35,333 nt of DNA, from contig CAYLLH010000086.1 in the NCBI GenBank assembly GCA_964384785.1, positions 1-35,333 of the forward strand. The letters are read 5' to 3'. Under the pieces are notes generated by a model. The model saw only the letters and a list, made by a program, of their open reading frames with translations. It was not told the origin of the DNA and did not search any database. Made by a program: the position numbers and the translations under genes. This document shows positions 17,195 to 25,881 of this stretch, piece after piece. Position 1 is the stretch's first letter, and each line of letters starts with the position of its first letter. Origin of the DNA: JAZKSG01 sp964384785. GTDB taxonomy: Archaea; Thermoplasmatota; E2; DHVEG-1.

Positions 17195-17757
17195 AAAAAA
17201 TTTTTTTTATAACTGGAAATAAAGGTAAAGTAGCTGAAGCATCTGAGAAGTTTTCTGAGATAAACATTCAGTTGTTTCAAAAAAATCTTGGTTACCCTGA
17301 AATTCAAGCAAATACACTTGAAGAAGTAGCTGATTTTGGTTTAAATTATGTCAGTAAACAACTTGTTCCACCATTTATTCTTGAAGATGCAGGATTATTT
17401 ATCGATTCTTTGAAAGGTTTCCCAGGTGTTTACTCGGCTTATGTTTATTATACTCTTGGCTGTGAAGGCATTCTTAAACTTTTAAAAAATATGGATGATT
17501 CTAGGCGAACCGCTGTTTTTAAATCAGTGTATGGTTTAATTAATTCTAAAGGTGAAAAACTTTTTTTTATTGGTGAATCACATGGAAAAATTTCTATTGA
17601 TATGAAGGGAGATAATGGTTTTGGTTATGATCCTGTTTTTATTCCAAGTGGTTCTGATAAAACTTTTGCTGAAATGGATATGTTGGAGAAAAATCTTTTT
17701 TCTCATAGAGGAAAAGCATTGAATAAACTCACTGCTTATCTTAAAACAAATTTATAG
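17191..17757 (+). CDS. XTP/dITP diphosphatase (HAM1/RdgB family)
   Basis: 188 residues, the normal length. FITGNKGKVAEASE at the N terminus, ILEDAGLFIDSLKGFPGVYSAYVYYTLG, and GDNGFGYDPVFIP followed by SHRGKAL cover the family's nucleotide-binding and catalytic motifs. The enzyme hydrolyses non-canonical purine triphosphates (dITP, XTP) to monophosphates and protects DNA and RNA. It shares an ATGA overlap with bud32. It is the last gene of the coupled unit; 53 bases follow before the next gene. Confidence 0.95.
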   Translation: MKKIFFITGNKGKVAEASEKFSEINIQLFQKNLGYPEIQANTLEEVADFGLNYVSKQLVPPFILEDAGLFIDSLKGFPGVYSAYVYYTLGCEGILKLLKNMDDSRRTAVFKSVYGLINSKGEKLFFIGESHGKISIDMKGDNGFGYDPVFIPSGSDKTFAEMDMLEKNLFSHRGKALNKLTAYLKTNL

Positions 17758-17810
17758 ATAGAAAGTTTTAAAAATGTAAAATTATATTAATAAAAATATA
17801 AGGGCGACTT

Positions 17811-18257
17811 ATGACACATTTAAACATTAAAGAGCTCACCATAGAAAATATAGAAGAAAAAACTAGGGTTAAATACCTAAATTTTTTCAAATTACTTCTT
17901 GTTATAAGCCTAATTTTAGTGTTACTAATAACACTATTAACACTAGGAGTAACAGCTTTTGGACCAAACTGGGCAATTATAAGTATTGATATATGGGTAT
18001 ACCTACTTGCATTTCTACTAGCGTTTTTTACAATATTGGAACTAACCCTATACTACAGATACAGATCAGTAAAAAATCAAATGCATCTAAAAAAAATTCC
18101 CAGACAACAATACATCGATGGAAAAAAAATAATAACGTATAGATATCCTAAAGGAGCAATAGGTGGAGTATTCTCTAAAACCTATATAACAATAGACAAA
18201 AAAAGAATACTTTTACTAAAAAACCGTATTATACCACCTGGAGAAATCTGGAAATAA
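17811..18257 (+). CDS. Small membrane protein of unknown function
   Basis: 148 residues. A hydrophilic N terminus (1-27) is followed by two membrane segments (LLLVISLILVLLITLLTLGV and VYLLAFLLAFFTILELTLYY). A basic, beta-like C-terminal domain (about 85-148) contains YRYPKGAIGGVFSKTYITIDKKRILLL. The layout is that of a two-helix membrane protein with a cytoplasmic C-terminal domain. I recognise no family. It is convergent with the next gene, with 13 bases between stops. Confidence 0.65.
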   Translation: MTHLNIKELTIENIEEKTRVKYLNFFKLLLVISLILVLLITLLTLGVTAFGPNWAIISIDIWVYLLAFLLAFFTILELTLYYRYRSVKNQMHLKKIPRQQYIDGKKIITYRYPKGAIGGVFSKTYITIDKKRILLLKNRIIPPGEIWK

Positions 18258-18270
18258 ATTTTTTTTTATA

Positions 18271-19116
18271 TTATCGTTTATTTTTCTTTTCACGTTCTTT
18301 TTTGAACTTATAATATTTAATAGGAATAATTGAAAGAATAACGATTAAAAAAACTAAAATACCACTTATTAAAATAGTATCATAATTTTTTTCTTCATCT
18401 TCTACCTCATCACTACTACCTTTTTTAAAACCTTTATAATCTTTTAACACCGCATCAAGAATCACTTCACCGTCTTCATTTTCTACTTTATGTCTAACAA
18501 ACCAATCTAATTCTGGAGAATAATAATGATAATAAACCTCTCTTCTACCTGGGAGATTTAGACCATAATTTTGAATAAATTCATAACATTCATATTCTTT
18601 TATATCTGTGTTTACAGTAACTAATTCAGGTGAAACACTTAACTTGATTTCAATATTCTCAAATGTTTCTTCCTCCCTATCTTCTCTTTTTACAATTACA
18701 TCGGATAAATATGAAATATTTTTACCCTGTTCTAAGGGCCAAATACTAACAATATTTGTAAATACCATACTATAATTTTCTCCAGGAAAAATTTTTTGAA
18801 TATTTCCACTTCTTTTTTCAACAATTTTAACTAAAGAAAAATTTGTTTTAGTATAATACGTGTAAGTTCTATAAAATATACTAGTACTACTTATATTCCA
18901 TACTTCAATAGGATTACCTTCAATCATTAAAGTTTCTAAACCCTGAATTGATACATTACCTGTGCCGGGATATCCCCCTACATCTGCTGAAAAAATCCAC
19001 CATTGACCCTGCTGTATATCGGGTTCATCCATTGATGATGCGACAATATCTGAAAAAGAAAATGAACTAAACAAAATCAATAAGAATAAAATTGAAAAAA
19101 ACTTTTTTTTATTCAA
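18271..19116 (-). CDS. Exported, membrane-anchored protein of unknown function
   Basis: 281 residues. An N-terminal signal peptide (NKKK, hydrophobic core, cleavage near IVASS) leads to an extracytoplasmic domain of about 200 residues. That domain is rich in beta-forming stretches (QGQWWIFSADVGGYPGTGNVSIQG, SIFYRTYTYYTKTNFSLVKIVEKR). A C-terminal membrane helix (YDTILISGILVFLIVILSIIPI) precedes a Lys/Arg tail. The overall plan resembles archaeal surface-sensor or lipoprotein-handling domains, but I see no diagnostic motif. The ATG is preceded by an AT-rich stretch that also serves the divergent gene at 19271. Confidence 0.65.
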   Translation of the reverse strand: MNKKKFFSILFLLILFSSFSFSDIVASSMDEPDIQQGQWWIFSADVGGYPGTGNVSIQGLETLMIEGNPIEVWNISSTSIFYRTYTYYTKTNFSLVKIVEKRSGNIQKIFPGENYSMVFTNIVSIWPLEQGKNISYLSDVIVKREDREEETFENIEIKLSVSPELVTVNTDIKEYECYEFIQNYGLNLPGRREVYYHYYSPELDWFVRHKVENEDGEVILDAVLKDYKGFKKGSSDEVEDEEKNYDTILISGILVFLIVILSIIPIKYYKFKKEREKKNKR

Positions 19117-19270
19117 CTTTTTTTTAAGACTCCTTCACCAAATTTGTATTTATAAATAAATTTTTAATGTATATATTTTTCTGAAAGACTAAAGATTTTT
19201 ATTTAATAAACTGTTAATCCTTAATATATATTGACGAAATATCGGCTGAGGGTGGGATATAAATAAACAT

Positions 19271-19630
19271 ATGAAAAAAAACATTCTCATTGTAATCATA
19301 GTTATTTCTTTTTTAACAGTTTTACTTTTAGGTTGTTTTGAAGAGGAATATCAAGAAGATAAAGATAAATTTGTAGGTTTTTGGAAAGCTGATCCAGATT
19401 TTTCTAAAAAATCTTTTACTTTTTTTAAAAATGGAACCTGTTATATCAATAATTATGATCCTCCTCTTCTAGGTAACTATACCGTTAATGAAACTGAGAA
19501 TATTCTTAGAATTCATCAATTTAGTGGTAGTATAGATTATGAATACAAGTATCGTTTTGATTATACAGATGATGAAATGACTCTTATTGATCAAAAAAAC
19601 TTTGAAACATATACTTTTTACAGACAATAA
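19271..19630 (+). CDS. Putative lipoprotein
   Basis: 119 residues. The N terminus is a lipoprotein signal: MKKN, hydrophobic core, then LLGC with the lipobox cysteine at residue 22. The mature part (WKADPDFSKKSFTFFKNGTCYINNYDPPLLGNYTVNE and later LRIHQF, MTLIDQKNFETYTFYR) reads like a small beta-barrel or lipocalin-type fold common in lipoproteins. GGTGGGAT lies upstream as a weak Shine-Dalgarno. The upstream 154-base gap holds TATA-like stretches for both divergent genes. Confidence 0.7.
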   Translation: MKKNILIVIIVISFLTVLLLGCFEEEYQEDKDKFVGFWKADPDFSKKSFTFFKNGTCYINNYDPPLLGNYTVNETENILRIHQFSGSIDYEYKYRFDYTDDEMTLIDQKNFETYTFYRQ

Positions 19631-19641
19631 AAAAAGAATTT

Positions 19642-20739
19642 TTATTTTTTTATTACACCTATTTCTGTTAGTTTTTCTGGAAGATAGGTATCTGTAACAT
19701 AATCTAGACCATATTTAGCTAGAGCCTGTTGTTCTGATTTTTTACCGATTTTTAGTTGAAGTTTTATCTCTCCTTTCCAGAAGCTATCCTGGAAACGAGG
19801 ATCAGTTAGTTCGCTTTTTAGTGATTTTATGTCTTCTTTAGTAAGTTTATCTGTTGGTAGATCATAGTTTTCTATATCTGATGGTGTAACTCCTAAATAT
19901 TGAGCTGATGGTGTGGCTAGGTATTCTGAAATATGAGCTGTTTTAATTGCTCCATATGCAACACTAGCATAAATTCTGAAACTCCAAGGGTCACAGTCAG
20001 TAAAAACTAAAACAGGCATCTTTTTTTCATCGCTGAGTCTTTTTATAAACCGACGAGTAGATCGTGCGGGTTGTCCTTTCAGATGTACTAATAAAGCATT
20101 GTGTGTTTCATCAAAACCGTTTTCAACGAGACGATCAAACATACCACCTGTTTCTACAGCAAGAATAAAATCAGCGTTAAAGTTTTTGAAATTCAATTTT
20201 TCAGGTTCAACATTATATGGTATACCATAACCTGAGTCTCCTACATCATCCTGGCAATGTATTTTTCTTTTAGTATTATTTCTTGTGATCTCTTCAACAA
20301 TCACATCTCCCATCACACGAGCACCGTCTTCCTCTGGACGTAGTTTGAAATCTTCACGCATACAACTAGTTATAACTTCTAAATCTTCAGCTAGTAGATT
20401 TGATTCGCTTTGTGTACTAAATTTTGCCATATCCCATCCTTCTGAAATATAATACATTTCTCTAAGAGTGGATGATTTCTCAGTTTTTATCATACTTTTA
20501 ATAAAATCAGTCATGTACATTGTTCGAAGCATCATATATGCGCCTTTGAGTGATTTAGCATTTCTCTCACTTGTTTTCTTTCCATATTTCCAAACGTTTA
20601 GTTTTTCATCAAAATCAATATTGGTTTTAGTTCTTGTTGGAAGTTTAAGACTAGGTATTTTTGTTTTTTCAAAATCATCATAGACTTTAGTAGCAATATT
20701 ATCTATTTTTTTGATTACATCACTATAATCCTTGTTCAT
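19642..20739 (-). CDS. top6A: DNA topoisomerase VI subunit A
   Basis: 365 residues. The winged-helix catalytic region has STLREMYYISEGW (90-102), and Tyr97 is the likely active-site tyrosine (RExYY pattern). The Toprim domain is marked by FILAVETGGMFDRL (metal Glu) and VFTDCDPWSFRIYASVAYG (DxD). Top6A/Spo11 proteins cut both DNA strands through a 5'-phosphotyrosine link; with Top6B they form the ATP-dependent A2B2 topoisomerase VI. A perfect GGAGGTGA Shine-Dalgarno (20749-20756, minus strand) lies inside the end of top6B, 9 bases before the ATG, so the two are tightly coupled. Confidence 0.97.
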   Translation of the reverse strand: MNKDYSDVIKKIDNIATKVYDDFEKTKIPSLKLPTRTKTNIDFDEKLNVWKYGKKTSERNAKSLKGAYMMLRTMYMTDFIKSMIKTEKSSTLREMYYISEGWDMAKFSTQSESNLLAEDLEVITSCMREDFKLRPEEDGARVMGDVIVEEITRNNTKRKIHCQDDVGDSGYGIPYNVEPEKLNFKNFNADFILAVETGGMFDRLVENGFDETHNALLVHLKGQPARSTRRFIKRLSDEKKMPVLVFTDCDPWSFRIYASVAYGAIKTAHISEYLATPSAQYLGVTPSDIENYDLPTDKLTKEDIKSLKSELTDPRFQDSFWKGEIKLQLKIGKKSEQQALAKYGLDYVTDTYLPEKLTEIGVIKK

Positions 20740-20744
20740 TTTTT

Positions 20745-22691
20745 TTATTCACCTCCCTCCCATTGATCTGCACCGATTACAAATGTTGGATTTATTTTTT
20801 CTATATATAAATCGTTTTCATCCAGATCATTTTCTTCTAAACCTGCTAGTTCATAATTTATATCAACTTTTTCAGTTGGTTGAATCTCAGGTAAGCTCCA
20901 TTTAATATATTCTTCTGTAACTTTTGCTGGTTTTGGTTCCACGGTTCCAAGTACTGCTTCTTTTGGAATTACGGCATAAAGATTAAACTTTTGAGGTTTT
21001 GCTTTATAGTTTACAACCATGATTTTACTTTTAGTGATGGTGCCTTCAGAGGATTGGGTTTGACCATCTACATTATCAGTTAACTTGGTCTGCAATCCAC
21101 CTGCTCTTTTTACTTTTTCATATTCTACAGCGTCTTCTATCCAGACTACATCCATAATACGAGTTATAACCTTGTCAAGTTTTGGAACAGGTTTATCAAG
21201 CATGGATGCTGATTTCTTAGCAATTTCGGGGAGTATTTTTGTTATAAGATCAAATTTCTCACGGGTTTTAACTCGTCTTTTTTTCTTATGAATATGTTTT
21301 TTTACTTTTCGAGCGCATTCTCTAAAAGCAAGCTGCACTTCTTTTTCTATTTCCTCAACATCAGCAATTGCTTCCTTGCTTTCAGAGGTGAAAGGTATCT
21401 GAGTAGATGCTACATGAATCAAAAGTATCGCAGGTCCAACGGGTATACCCTTACCGGAGGTTTGACTTAACCCGTAGCGTCTCCAATCAATAGATGAAAT
21501 AGCTTTGGTTGTTACACACCCGCCTTGTTGATAAAGCAGTGGTACACGGTTTGCAAAACGAAGTATTTTTACTTGTTCTTCTTTTGGAAGGTTGCCTCCA
21601 TAAACTAGACCTACTTCTATCTGAAATGGGTTACCTGAGTAAACAGCTGGCGGACGTGATGCAGTTGCTATAAACTCTGGAGAGATCTCGCTTGTTTCAT
21701 GACGAAGCGATCTTTTTATCAGAAACTCACTAATTGGTGAAAGACAATCTGTGGATGGAGCCATAATTTTTACTTTTTTAAAAGCACGGTGCAGACTCCG
21801 AAAATCCTGTCTGGACATCCCCGAAGGTTTAAGATCCTCAGTTAAACCCGCTGTTTGAATAGCCTGAGTCGCAGCTCTGCTACCCATACTACTAAACTCA
21901 GTTTTTAGAAAACTACTAAGTTTACGAGCCTTTGTTTCCTTAGCCATTTTAATAAGAGTACCAAGTTCTACTCCTTGTGGATGCGGTTTAATAGAATTAG
22001 ATTTACGTGGCAGCTCCTCTGAGGTTCTCTCAAAACTATGAACAGTTCCATCTGGTTCTTTAAAAGTAATACTTGCATGAGGATTTACAATTGATGTGTT
22101 CTGCAAATATTCATAAATATAACGTTTACCACGTTTATAATCTGCTTCAATACAAGCCTCAAAACGAGTACCTGATGGTTTATCCCAATGATTCTGAACA
22201 TTACTGATAACCTCAGCACGGTTTTTATTAGTATTAATCGCAAGTTCAACTTCCCTAGCTGGAAGATTCTCAGATGTTTTAGAAATAATTTTTGCATGTT
22301 TACCCGTGCTTAGTTGACTGTATAAAACCACTGCTGAAATACCGATACCCTGTTGACCGCGACTCTGACGGATCTCATGAAAACGAGAACCATAAAGAAG
22401 TCTACCAAAAATATGTTTAATCTGATTACTGATAATACCGGGTCCATTATCCTCAATAATTAAAGTAATCTCTCCACTATCATCACCATTTGTGATTTCA
22501 ACAAAGATATCCGGAAGAATATCGGCTTCTTCACAAGCATCAAGAGCATTATCAACTGCTTCTTTAACACTTGTAACTAGAGCACGAGTAGGATTACCAA
22601 AACCCAGAATATGTTTATTTTTCTCAAAAAACTCTGCAACAGAGATTTTCTTTTGTTTCTTCGCAAGTTGTTCTGCAGTTATCTTTACCAA
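20745..22691 (-). CDS. top6B: DNA topoisomerase VI subunit B
   Basis: 648 residues. A GHKL ATPase domain is clear: N-box EAVDNALDACEEA (Glu44, Asn48), DNGPG at 81-85, and RGQQGIG at 111-117. The transducer domain follows, with an Ig-like C-terminal extension (about 520-648: KPQKFNLYAVIPKEAVLGTV, PTEKVDINYELAGL). The start codon is TTG (TTG GTA AAG ATA). It is supported by the strong AGGAGGG Shine-Dalgarno at 22701-22707, 9 bases upstream, and by the family start V-K-x-TAEQLAKKQ. It is transcribed ahead of top6A, with five bases between the genes. Confidence 0.97.
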   Translation of the reverse strand: MVKITAEQLAKKQKKISVAEFFEKNKHILGFGNPTRALVTSVKEAVDNALDACEEADILPDIFVEITNGDDSGEITLIIEDNGPGIISNQIKHIFGRLLYGSRFHEIRQSRGQQGIGISAVVLYSQLSTGKHAKIISKTSENLPAREVELAINTNKNRAEVISNVQNHWDKPSGTRFEACIEADYKRGKRYIYEYLQNTSIVNPHASITFKEPDGTVHSFERTSEELPRKSNSIKPHPQGVELGTLIKMAKETKARKLSSFLKTEFSSMGSRAATQAIQTAGLTEDLKPSGMSRQDFRSLHRAFKKVKIMAPSTDCLSPISEFLIKRSLRHETSEISPEFIATASRPPAVYSGNPFQIEVGLVYGGNLPKEEQVKILRFANRVPLLYQQGGCVTTKAISSIDWRRYGLSQTSGKGIPVGPAILLIHVASTQIPFTSESKEAIADVEEIEKEVQLAFRECARKVKKHIHKKKRRVKTREKFDLITKILPEIAKKSASMLDKPVPKLDKVITRIMDVVWIEDAVEYEKVKRAGGLQTKLTDNVDGQTQSSEGTITKSKIMVVNYKAKPQKFNLYAVIPKEAVLGTVEPKPAKVTEEYIKWSLPEIQPTEKVDINYELAGLEENDLDENDLYIEKINPTFVIGADQWEGGE

Positions 22692-22786
22692 AATATTTGT
22701 CCCTCCTAAGAAAAAGGATATAATATCTTCAAAAAACTGTAATATAAAGGAGTTATTTTAAGATTATTACTCCATTAAAATAATTT

Positions 22787-23167
22787 TTAATCCAAAATAA
22801 TTATTTTATCTCCTTTAGAAATATTATGTTTCTTGCAAAAACCCATATTCGTTTCAACAACATATTTACAAAAACCCATGCTACAGTAATTTTTACAAAA
22901 AAAACCTGTTTCCACGGGTGCCTCATAAATTTTTATGATTTCTTTTTTATGGTTGATAAAAATTATATCTAAAGGAATTTTAACATTTTTCATCCAAAAA
23001 AAACGGATCCAAGGGAAACAGAAAGAAAAAAACATACCTTTGTTTTCAGATAATTCTTTTCGATTCATCAAACCTTTGGTTTTTTGAAAAAAACTTTTAG
23101 CATGCTCACATTCAAAAGGTATTTCTTTTTTGTTTTTAGTTTTAAATATGATTTTTTTTGTTTCCAT
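22787..23167 (-). CDS. DUF192 family protein
   Basis: 126 residues with the full DUF192 pattern: KTKGLMNRKEL, KGMFFSFCFPWIRFFWMKNVKIPLDIIFINHKKEI, and KYVVETNMGFCKKHNISKGDKIII at the end. DUF192 proteins are small beta-rich proteins of unproven function found in bacteria and archaea, often with signal peptides; none is present here, so it is probably cytoplasmic. Five cysteines are more than usual (for example CKNYCSMGFC), which may reflect metal or disulfide chemistry. It precedes top6B on the same strand by about 95 bases. Confidence 0.9.
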   Translation of the reverse strand: METKKIIFKTKNKKEIPFECEHAKSFFQKTKGLMNRKELSENKGMFFSFCFPWIRFFWMKNVKIPLDIIFINHKKEIIKIYEAPVETGFFCKNYCSMGFCKYVVETNMGFCKKHNISKGDKIIILD

Positions 23168-23250
23168 TTAATCATTTTTCCAATTTTTTTTGATAAACTA
23201 AAAAATATTAAGAGCAATAACTTTAATTCCTTTTCTGATTAAAAAAAACT

Positions 23251-24249
23251 ATGAATATTAATAACAACTTCAAAAAAACAAAAATATTTCTTATTTTTCT
23301 CTTCTTAGCTATGCTGCTTTTTAATTTTTTTTTGATAGATTCATTTTCAACTGTAAATGCTAAAGAAATAATCGTTGGAAATAGTAATATAGCAAATTTT
23401 ACAAGTATCCAAGAAGCAATAAACAATGCAAGTTTTAACGATACAATAAAAGTTGAAAAAAATACTTACAATGAACAAGTTATTATAACTAAATCAATAC
23501 AAATCACTGCAGATCCTGGTACTATTATCTCTTGTGAAGATTTTTTTTATGGTTTTTATTTAAAATGTAACAATTCAACAGTTGAAGGATTTATATTTAA
23601 AAACAATGAAGTTAGTGTTTTTATTGAAGAGGGTTTCAATAATGCTATTTCTAATAACACCTTTGAAAACAACAAAAATGGAATTTATATTACGAATAGT
23701 TCATCTAATACAGTTACTGATAACTATTTTATATCAAATAATGAGGGAATCCGTCTTTTTAAATCTTCTAATAATGTTATTAAAAATAATCGTTTCTTAG
23801 ATCATCAAAAAAATGTTTATTTATGGGAAAACTCGAACAGAAACATAATACTAAATAATAACATTTCAGCAGAAGGATCCATTAGTTTACAAAGATGGTG
23901 TAACTATAATATTATCAGTGAAAATTATTTAGAGGAAGCCTTTGTAAGTTTACACAAATGTGATTATAACGAAATTTCAAAAAATATTATTAAAGATGTA
24001 GATAAAGGCGTTATTTTATCGTATTCATCTAATAATAGTGTCATTGGTAATGTGTTTAATAACTGTGAGATCTCTGGTGTTTATACTGATAACTCTAAAG
24101 ATAACATTATTGATTCTAATGAGTACATTGATACTCAAGATGGTGTTAAAGATAAACCTCAGGCGCCAAGAATAAAAATACCTGGTTTTGAAACAATCTT
24201 GTTTTTTGTTATTTTGTTTTCTTTTGTCTTAATTCGAAAAAGATTTTAA
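23251..24249 (+). CDS. NosD-like beta-helix surface protein with PGF-CTERM-type sorting tail
   Basis: 332 residues. A signal peptide spans about 1-38. Then IIVGNSNIANFTSIQEAINNAS, the usual opening of right-handed parallel beta-helix (NosD/pectin-lyase-like) repeats, leads into many short repeats such as NNAISNNTFENNKNGIYITNS and NNVIKNNRFLDH up to about residue 300. The C terminus (306-332) has the tripartite form of an archaeosortase signal: PGFE at 311-314, one hydrophobic helix, then RKRF. PGF-CTERM proteins are processed and lipid-anchored by archaeosortase in other archaea. Its 3' end overlaps the convergent protease gene by four bases. Confidence 0.85.
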   Translation: MNINNNFKKTKIFLIFLFLAMLLFNFFLIDSFSTVNAKEIIVGNSNIANFTSIQEAINNASFNDTIKVEKNTYNEQVIITKSIQITADPGTIISCEDFFYGFYLKCNNSTVEGFIFKNNEVSVFIEEGFNNAISNNTFENNKNGIYITNSSSNTVTDNYFISNNEGIRLFKSSNNVIKNNRFLDHQKNVYLWENSNRNIILNNNISAEGSISLQRWCNYNIISENYLEEAFVSLHKCDYNEISKNIIKDVDKGVILSYSSNNSVIGNVFNNCEISGVYTDNSKDNIIDSNEYIDTQDGVKDKPQAPRIKIPGFETILFFVILFSFVLIRKRF

Positions 24250-24917
24250 ATATTTGGTGAGATGAACAGAGAGAGACTAACAATGATCATTGCCACCCAT
24301 ATTCCTTTATTCCATCTGAATATTTTTCCTCCATCAAGAGGTCCAAATGGTAGTAGGTTGAAAAATGCTAAAAATGCATTTATCCAAGCAATCATAAAAG
24401 CGACATAGAAAATATAATCTGTTGTAAATAATGTAAAACCTGTAGCAATAACTGCAATTATTATATTTGTAAGAGGGCCGGCTACAGATATTTTTCCGCT
24501 TTGTTCCTTGTTTGGATTTCCAAATATTCTTACGGCGCCTGGTGCTGCAAAAACAAAACCTGTTGCAACACCTAAAAAAAGAGCTAATATTAACCCCATT
24601 GGATACATTCTAAATTCTGACCAGTATCCATATTTTTGTCCCATATATTTGTGGGCTATTTCATGACAGATAAAAGCTGTTACTATTGCAGTAAAAGCAA
24701 GAGGAAGATAAAATAATATACTTTGTGAATCAGCTCCAGGTATGCCTCCTACAAACGCAAAAGTAAATGCTATGGTTAAAACTCCCATGGCTATTAGTAA
24801 ATGAATGATCTCTGTTTTACTGAATTTCAGTCCTTGTGGAGTAGAGCTATAGTTGCTGCTGTAACTGTTACTTCCAGGCATGTCTTGAAATGAGTAATAT
24901 ATTTTTCTATTGTTCAT
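24246..24917 (-). CDS. Site-2-protease-type (M50) membrane peptidase
   Basis: 223 residues, a compact S2P without a PDZ domain. The zinc motif HEIAH is at 85-89, and the second motif is NLLPFGPLDGGKIFRW with Asp195. At least four or five hydrophobic segments surround these. The N-terminal 30 residues are Ser/Tyr/Asn-rich and probably disordered. Similar small S2P-like proteins are widespread in archaea with unknown substrates. It is a paralogue in type, not close in sequence, of the protease at 5921-7336. Confidence 0.9.
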   Translation of the reverse strand: MNNRKIYYSFQDMPGSNSYSSNYSSTPQGLKFSKTEIIHLLIAMGVLTIAFTFAFVGGIPGADSQSILFYLPLAFTAIVTAFICHEIAHKYMGQKYGYWSEFRMYPMGLILALFLGVATGFVFAAPGAVRIFGNPNKEQSGKISVAGPLTNIIIAVIATGFTLFTTDYIFYVAFMIAWINAFLAFFNLLPFGPLDGGKIFRWNKGIWVAMIIVSLSLFISPNI

Positions 24918-24965
24918 ATTTTAATTCCTTTGAAACAATTTCCTTGTTATTTAATTTGTTTGTTT

Positions 24966-25099
24966 TTATTGTATTCCATCGAATTCTTCTGAGATTTCTG
25001 TGTATTTTTTTAGTTCTTTTTTTGAAATGGGTTTAACTTTATCGAGTGCTTTTTCAAAGTGTTTTAGGTTCTAAATATCGATTTTTTGTTTTTTGACAT
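24966..25099 (-). pseudogene. Remnant of a Cdc48-type AAA+ ATPase gene
   Basis: On the minus strand, 25070-24966 encodes HFEKALDKVKPISKKELK followed by KYTEISEEFDGIQ and a stop. This reads like the extreme C-terminal helix pair of Cdc48/VCP-type AAA+ proteins (DFEEALKxVxPS-x-EDLxxYExxxxEF). An upstream stop (25073) interrupts that frame. One frame over, an ATG at 25099 after GAGGATAACCT gives MSKNKKSIFR before a stop. The simplest reading is a gene reduced by internal deletion to its two ends, out of frame with each other. It lies 82 bases downstream of hsp20 on the same strand. A real 34-codon gene is unlikely, since there is no start codon in frame. The rest of 24918-25181 shows nothing. 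Confidence 0.5.
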
Positions 25100-25181
25100 A
25101 GGTTATCCTCTTCTTATTACTATTTTTTGAGTTTTTTTTAAAAAATAAAAAGTTAGAGAAATATTGTTAGTTTATTGTTTT

Positions 25182-25766
25182 TTATTCGATGTCTATTTTA
25201 TTGCCTTTTTTCTTTGTTTTAGTTTTCTTAAGTGTTATGCTTAGTACTCCGTTGTTGAATTTAGCTTCTGTGTTTTTGGTTTTTACTTCTGCTGGTAGTT
25301 TAACTTCTTTGAAGAAATTTTGTTCGTCGTCTGCTTTTATTGTTAGATTATCGTTGTTTACTTCTAGGTCTATGTTTTCTTTTTTTGCTCCTGGTAGTTC
25401 TACTGTTATGTAGATTTCTTTATCTGCTTCTTGTACGTCTACGAGTGGTTCTCTAATTTGATCGAGTTGTTTTTGTTCTCCAGTTATTTGGTATGGTGTT
25501 TGTTTTTGATCCATGTTTGTGAATTCTTGGTAGTGTGGTTTTCCATCTGGCCCCATTCTGTATGTGTATCCGTATATTTTTGGTCCTCCTTCTTCTGGAC
25601 GTGGTATGTTTCCGCTTAGTGCATTTCTGTAGAATTGGTTCATTCTTTCTTCCATTTCTCTGAATTCGTTTTCGAAAGCATCGAAGATGCTGTTACTTCT
25701 GTTTATTCTGAATATGTCATTTTTTCTTTCTTCATCTTTTTTATCTGGCTTTTTGTCTTTTTTCAT
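25182..25766 (-). CDS. hsp20: Small heat shock protein (Hsp20/alpha-crystallin)
   Basis: 194 residues. The alpha-crystallin domain covers about 105-190: EPLVDVQEADKEIYITVELPGAKKENIDLEV, then FFKEVKLP and the GVLSITLKK motif near the end. The N-terminal 100 residues are variable, with an EFREMEERMNQFYRNAL helix, a common feature of archaeal Hsp20. It acts as an ATP-independent holdase that oligomerises and binds unfolding proteins. A consensus GGAGGT Shine-Dalgarno (25774-25779) lies 7 bases before the ATG. The promoter (minus-strand GTATTTATAG, 25845-25854) faces a winged-helix regulator gene, and a dyad site overlaps the expected transcription start. Confidence 0.95.
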   Translation of the reverse strand: MKKDKKPDKKDEERKNDIFRINRSNSIFDAFENEFREMEERMNQFYRNALSGNIPRPEEGGPKIYGYTYRMGPDGKPHYQEFTNMDQKQTPYQITGEQKQLDQIREPLVDVQEADKEIYITVELPGAKKENIDLEVNNDNLTIKADDEQNFFKEVKLPAEVKTKNTEAKFNNGVLSITLKKTKTKKKGNKIDIE

Positions 25767-25803
25767 AATTTATACCTCCATAAGTTTATCTTAAATCTTA
25801 TTG

Positions 25804-25820
25804 GTTGACTTTAAATCAAC
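25804..25820. promoter_or_regulatory. Dyad operator candidate at the hsp20 start site
   Basis: GTTGACTTTAAATCAAC is a 17-base dyad with one mismatched pair. It lies about 25-45 bases downstream of the hsp20 TATA box, where a repressor would block initiation. The Phr regulator of Pyrococcus binds at such a position in its heat-shock promoters. A degenerate second copy is at 25865-25881. Confidence 0.5.
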
Positions 25821-25864
25821 TATATATTACTATGTTAGAACTACTATAAATACTTTTTGAATTT

Positions 25865-25881
25865 GTTGATGTAAAATAAAC
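25865..25881. promoter_or_regulatory. Second, degenerate copy of the heat-shock dyad
   Basis: GTTGATGTAAAATAAAC matches the site at 25804 at 13 of 17 positions by my count, conserving the outer GTTGA and the final AAC. It lies upstream of the hsp20 TATA box and roughly 30 bases upstream of the TATA-like TTTTATATTAAC of the divergent regulator gene, so one protein could control both. Confidence 0.35.
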
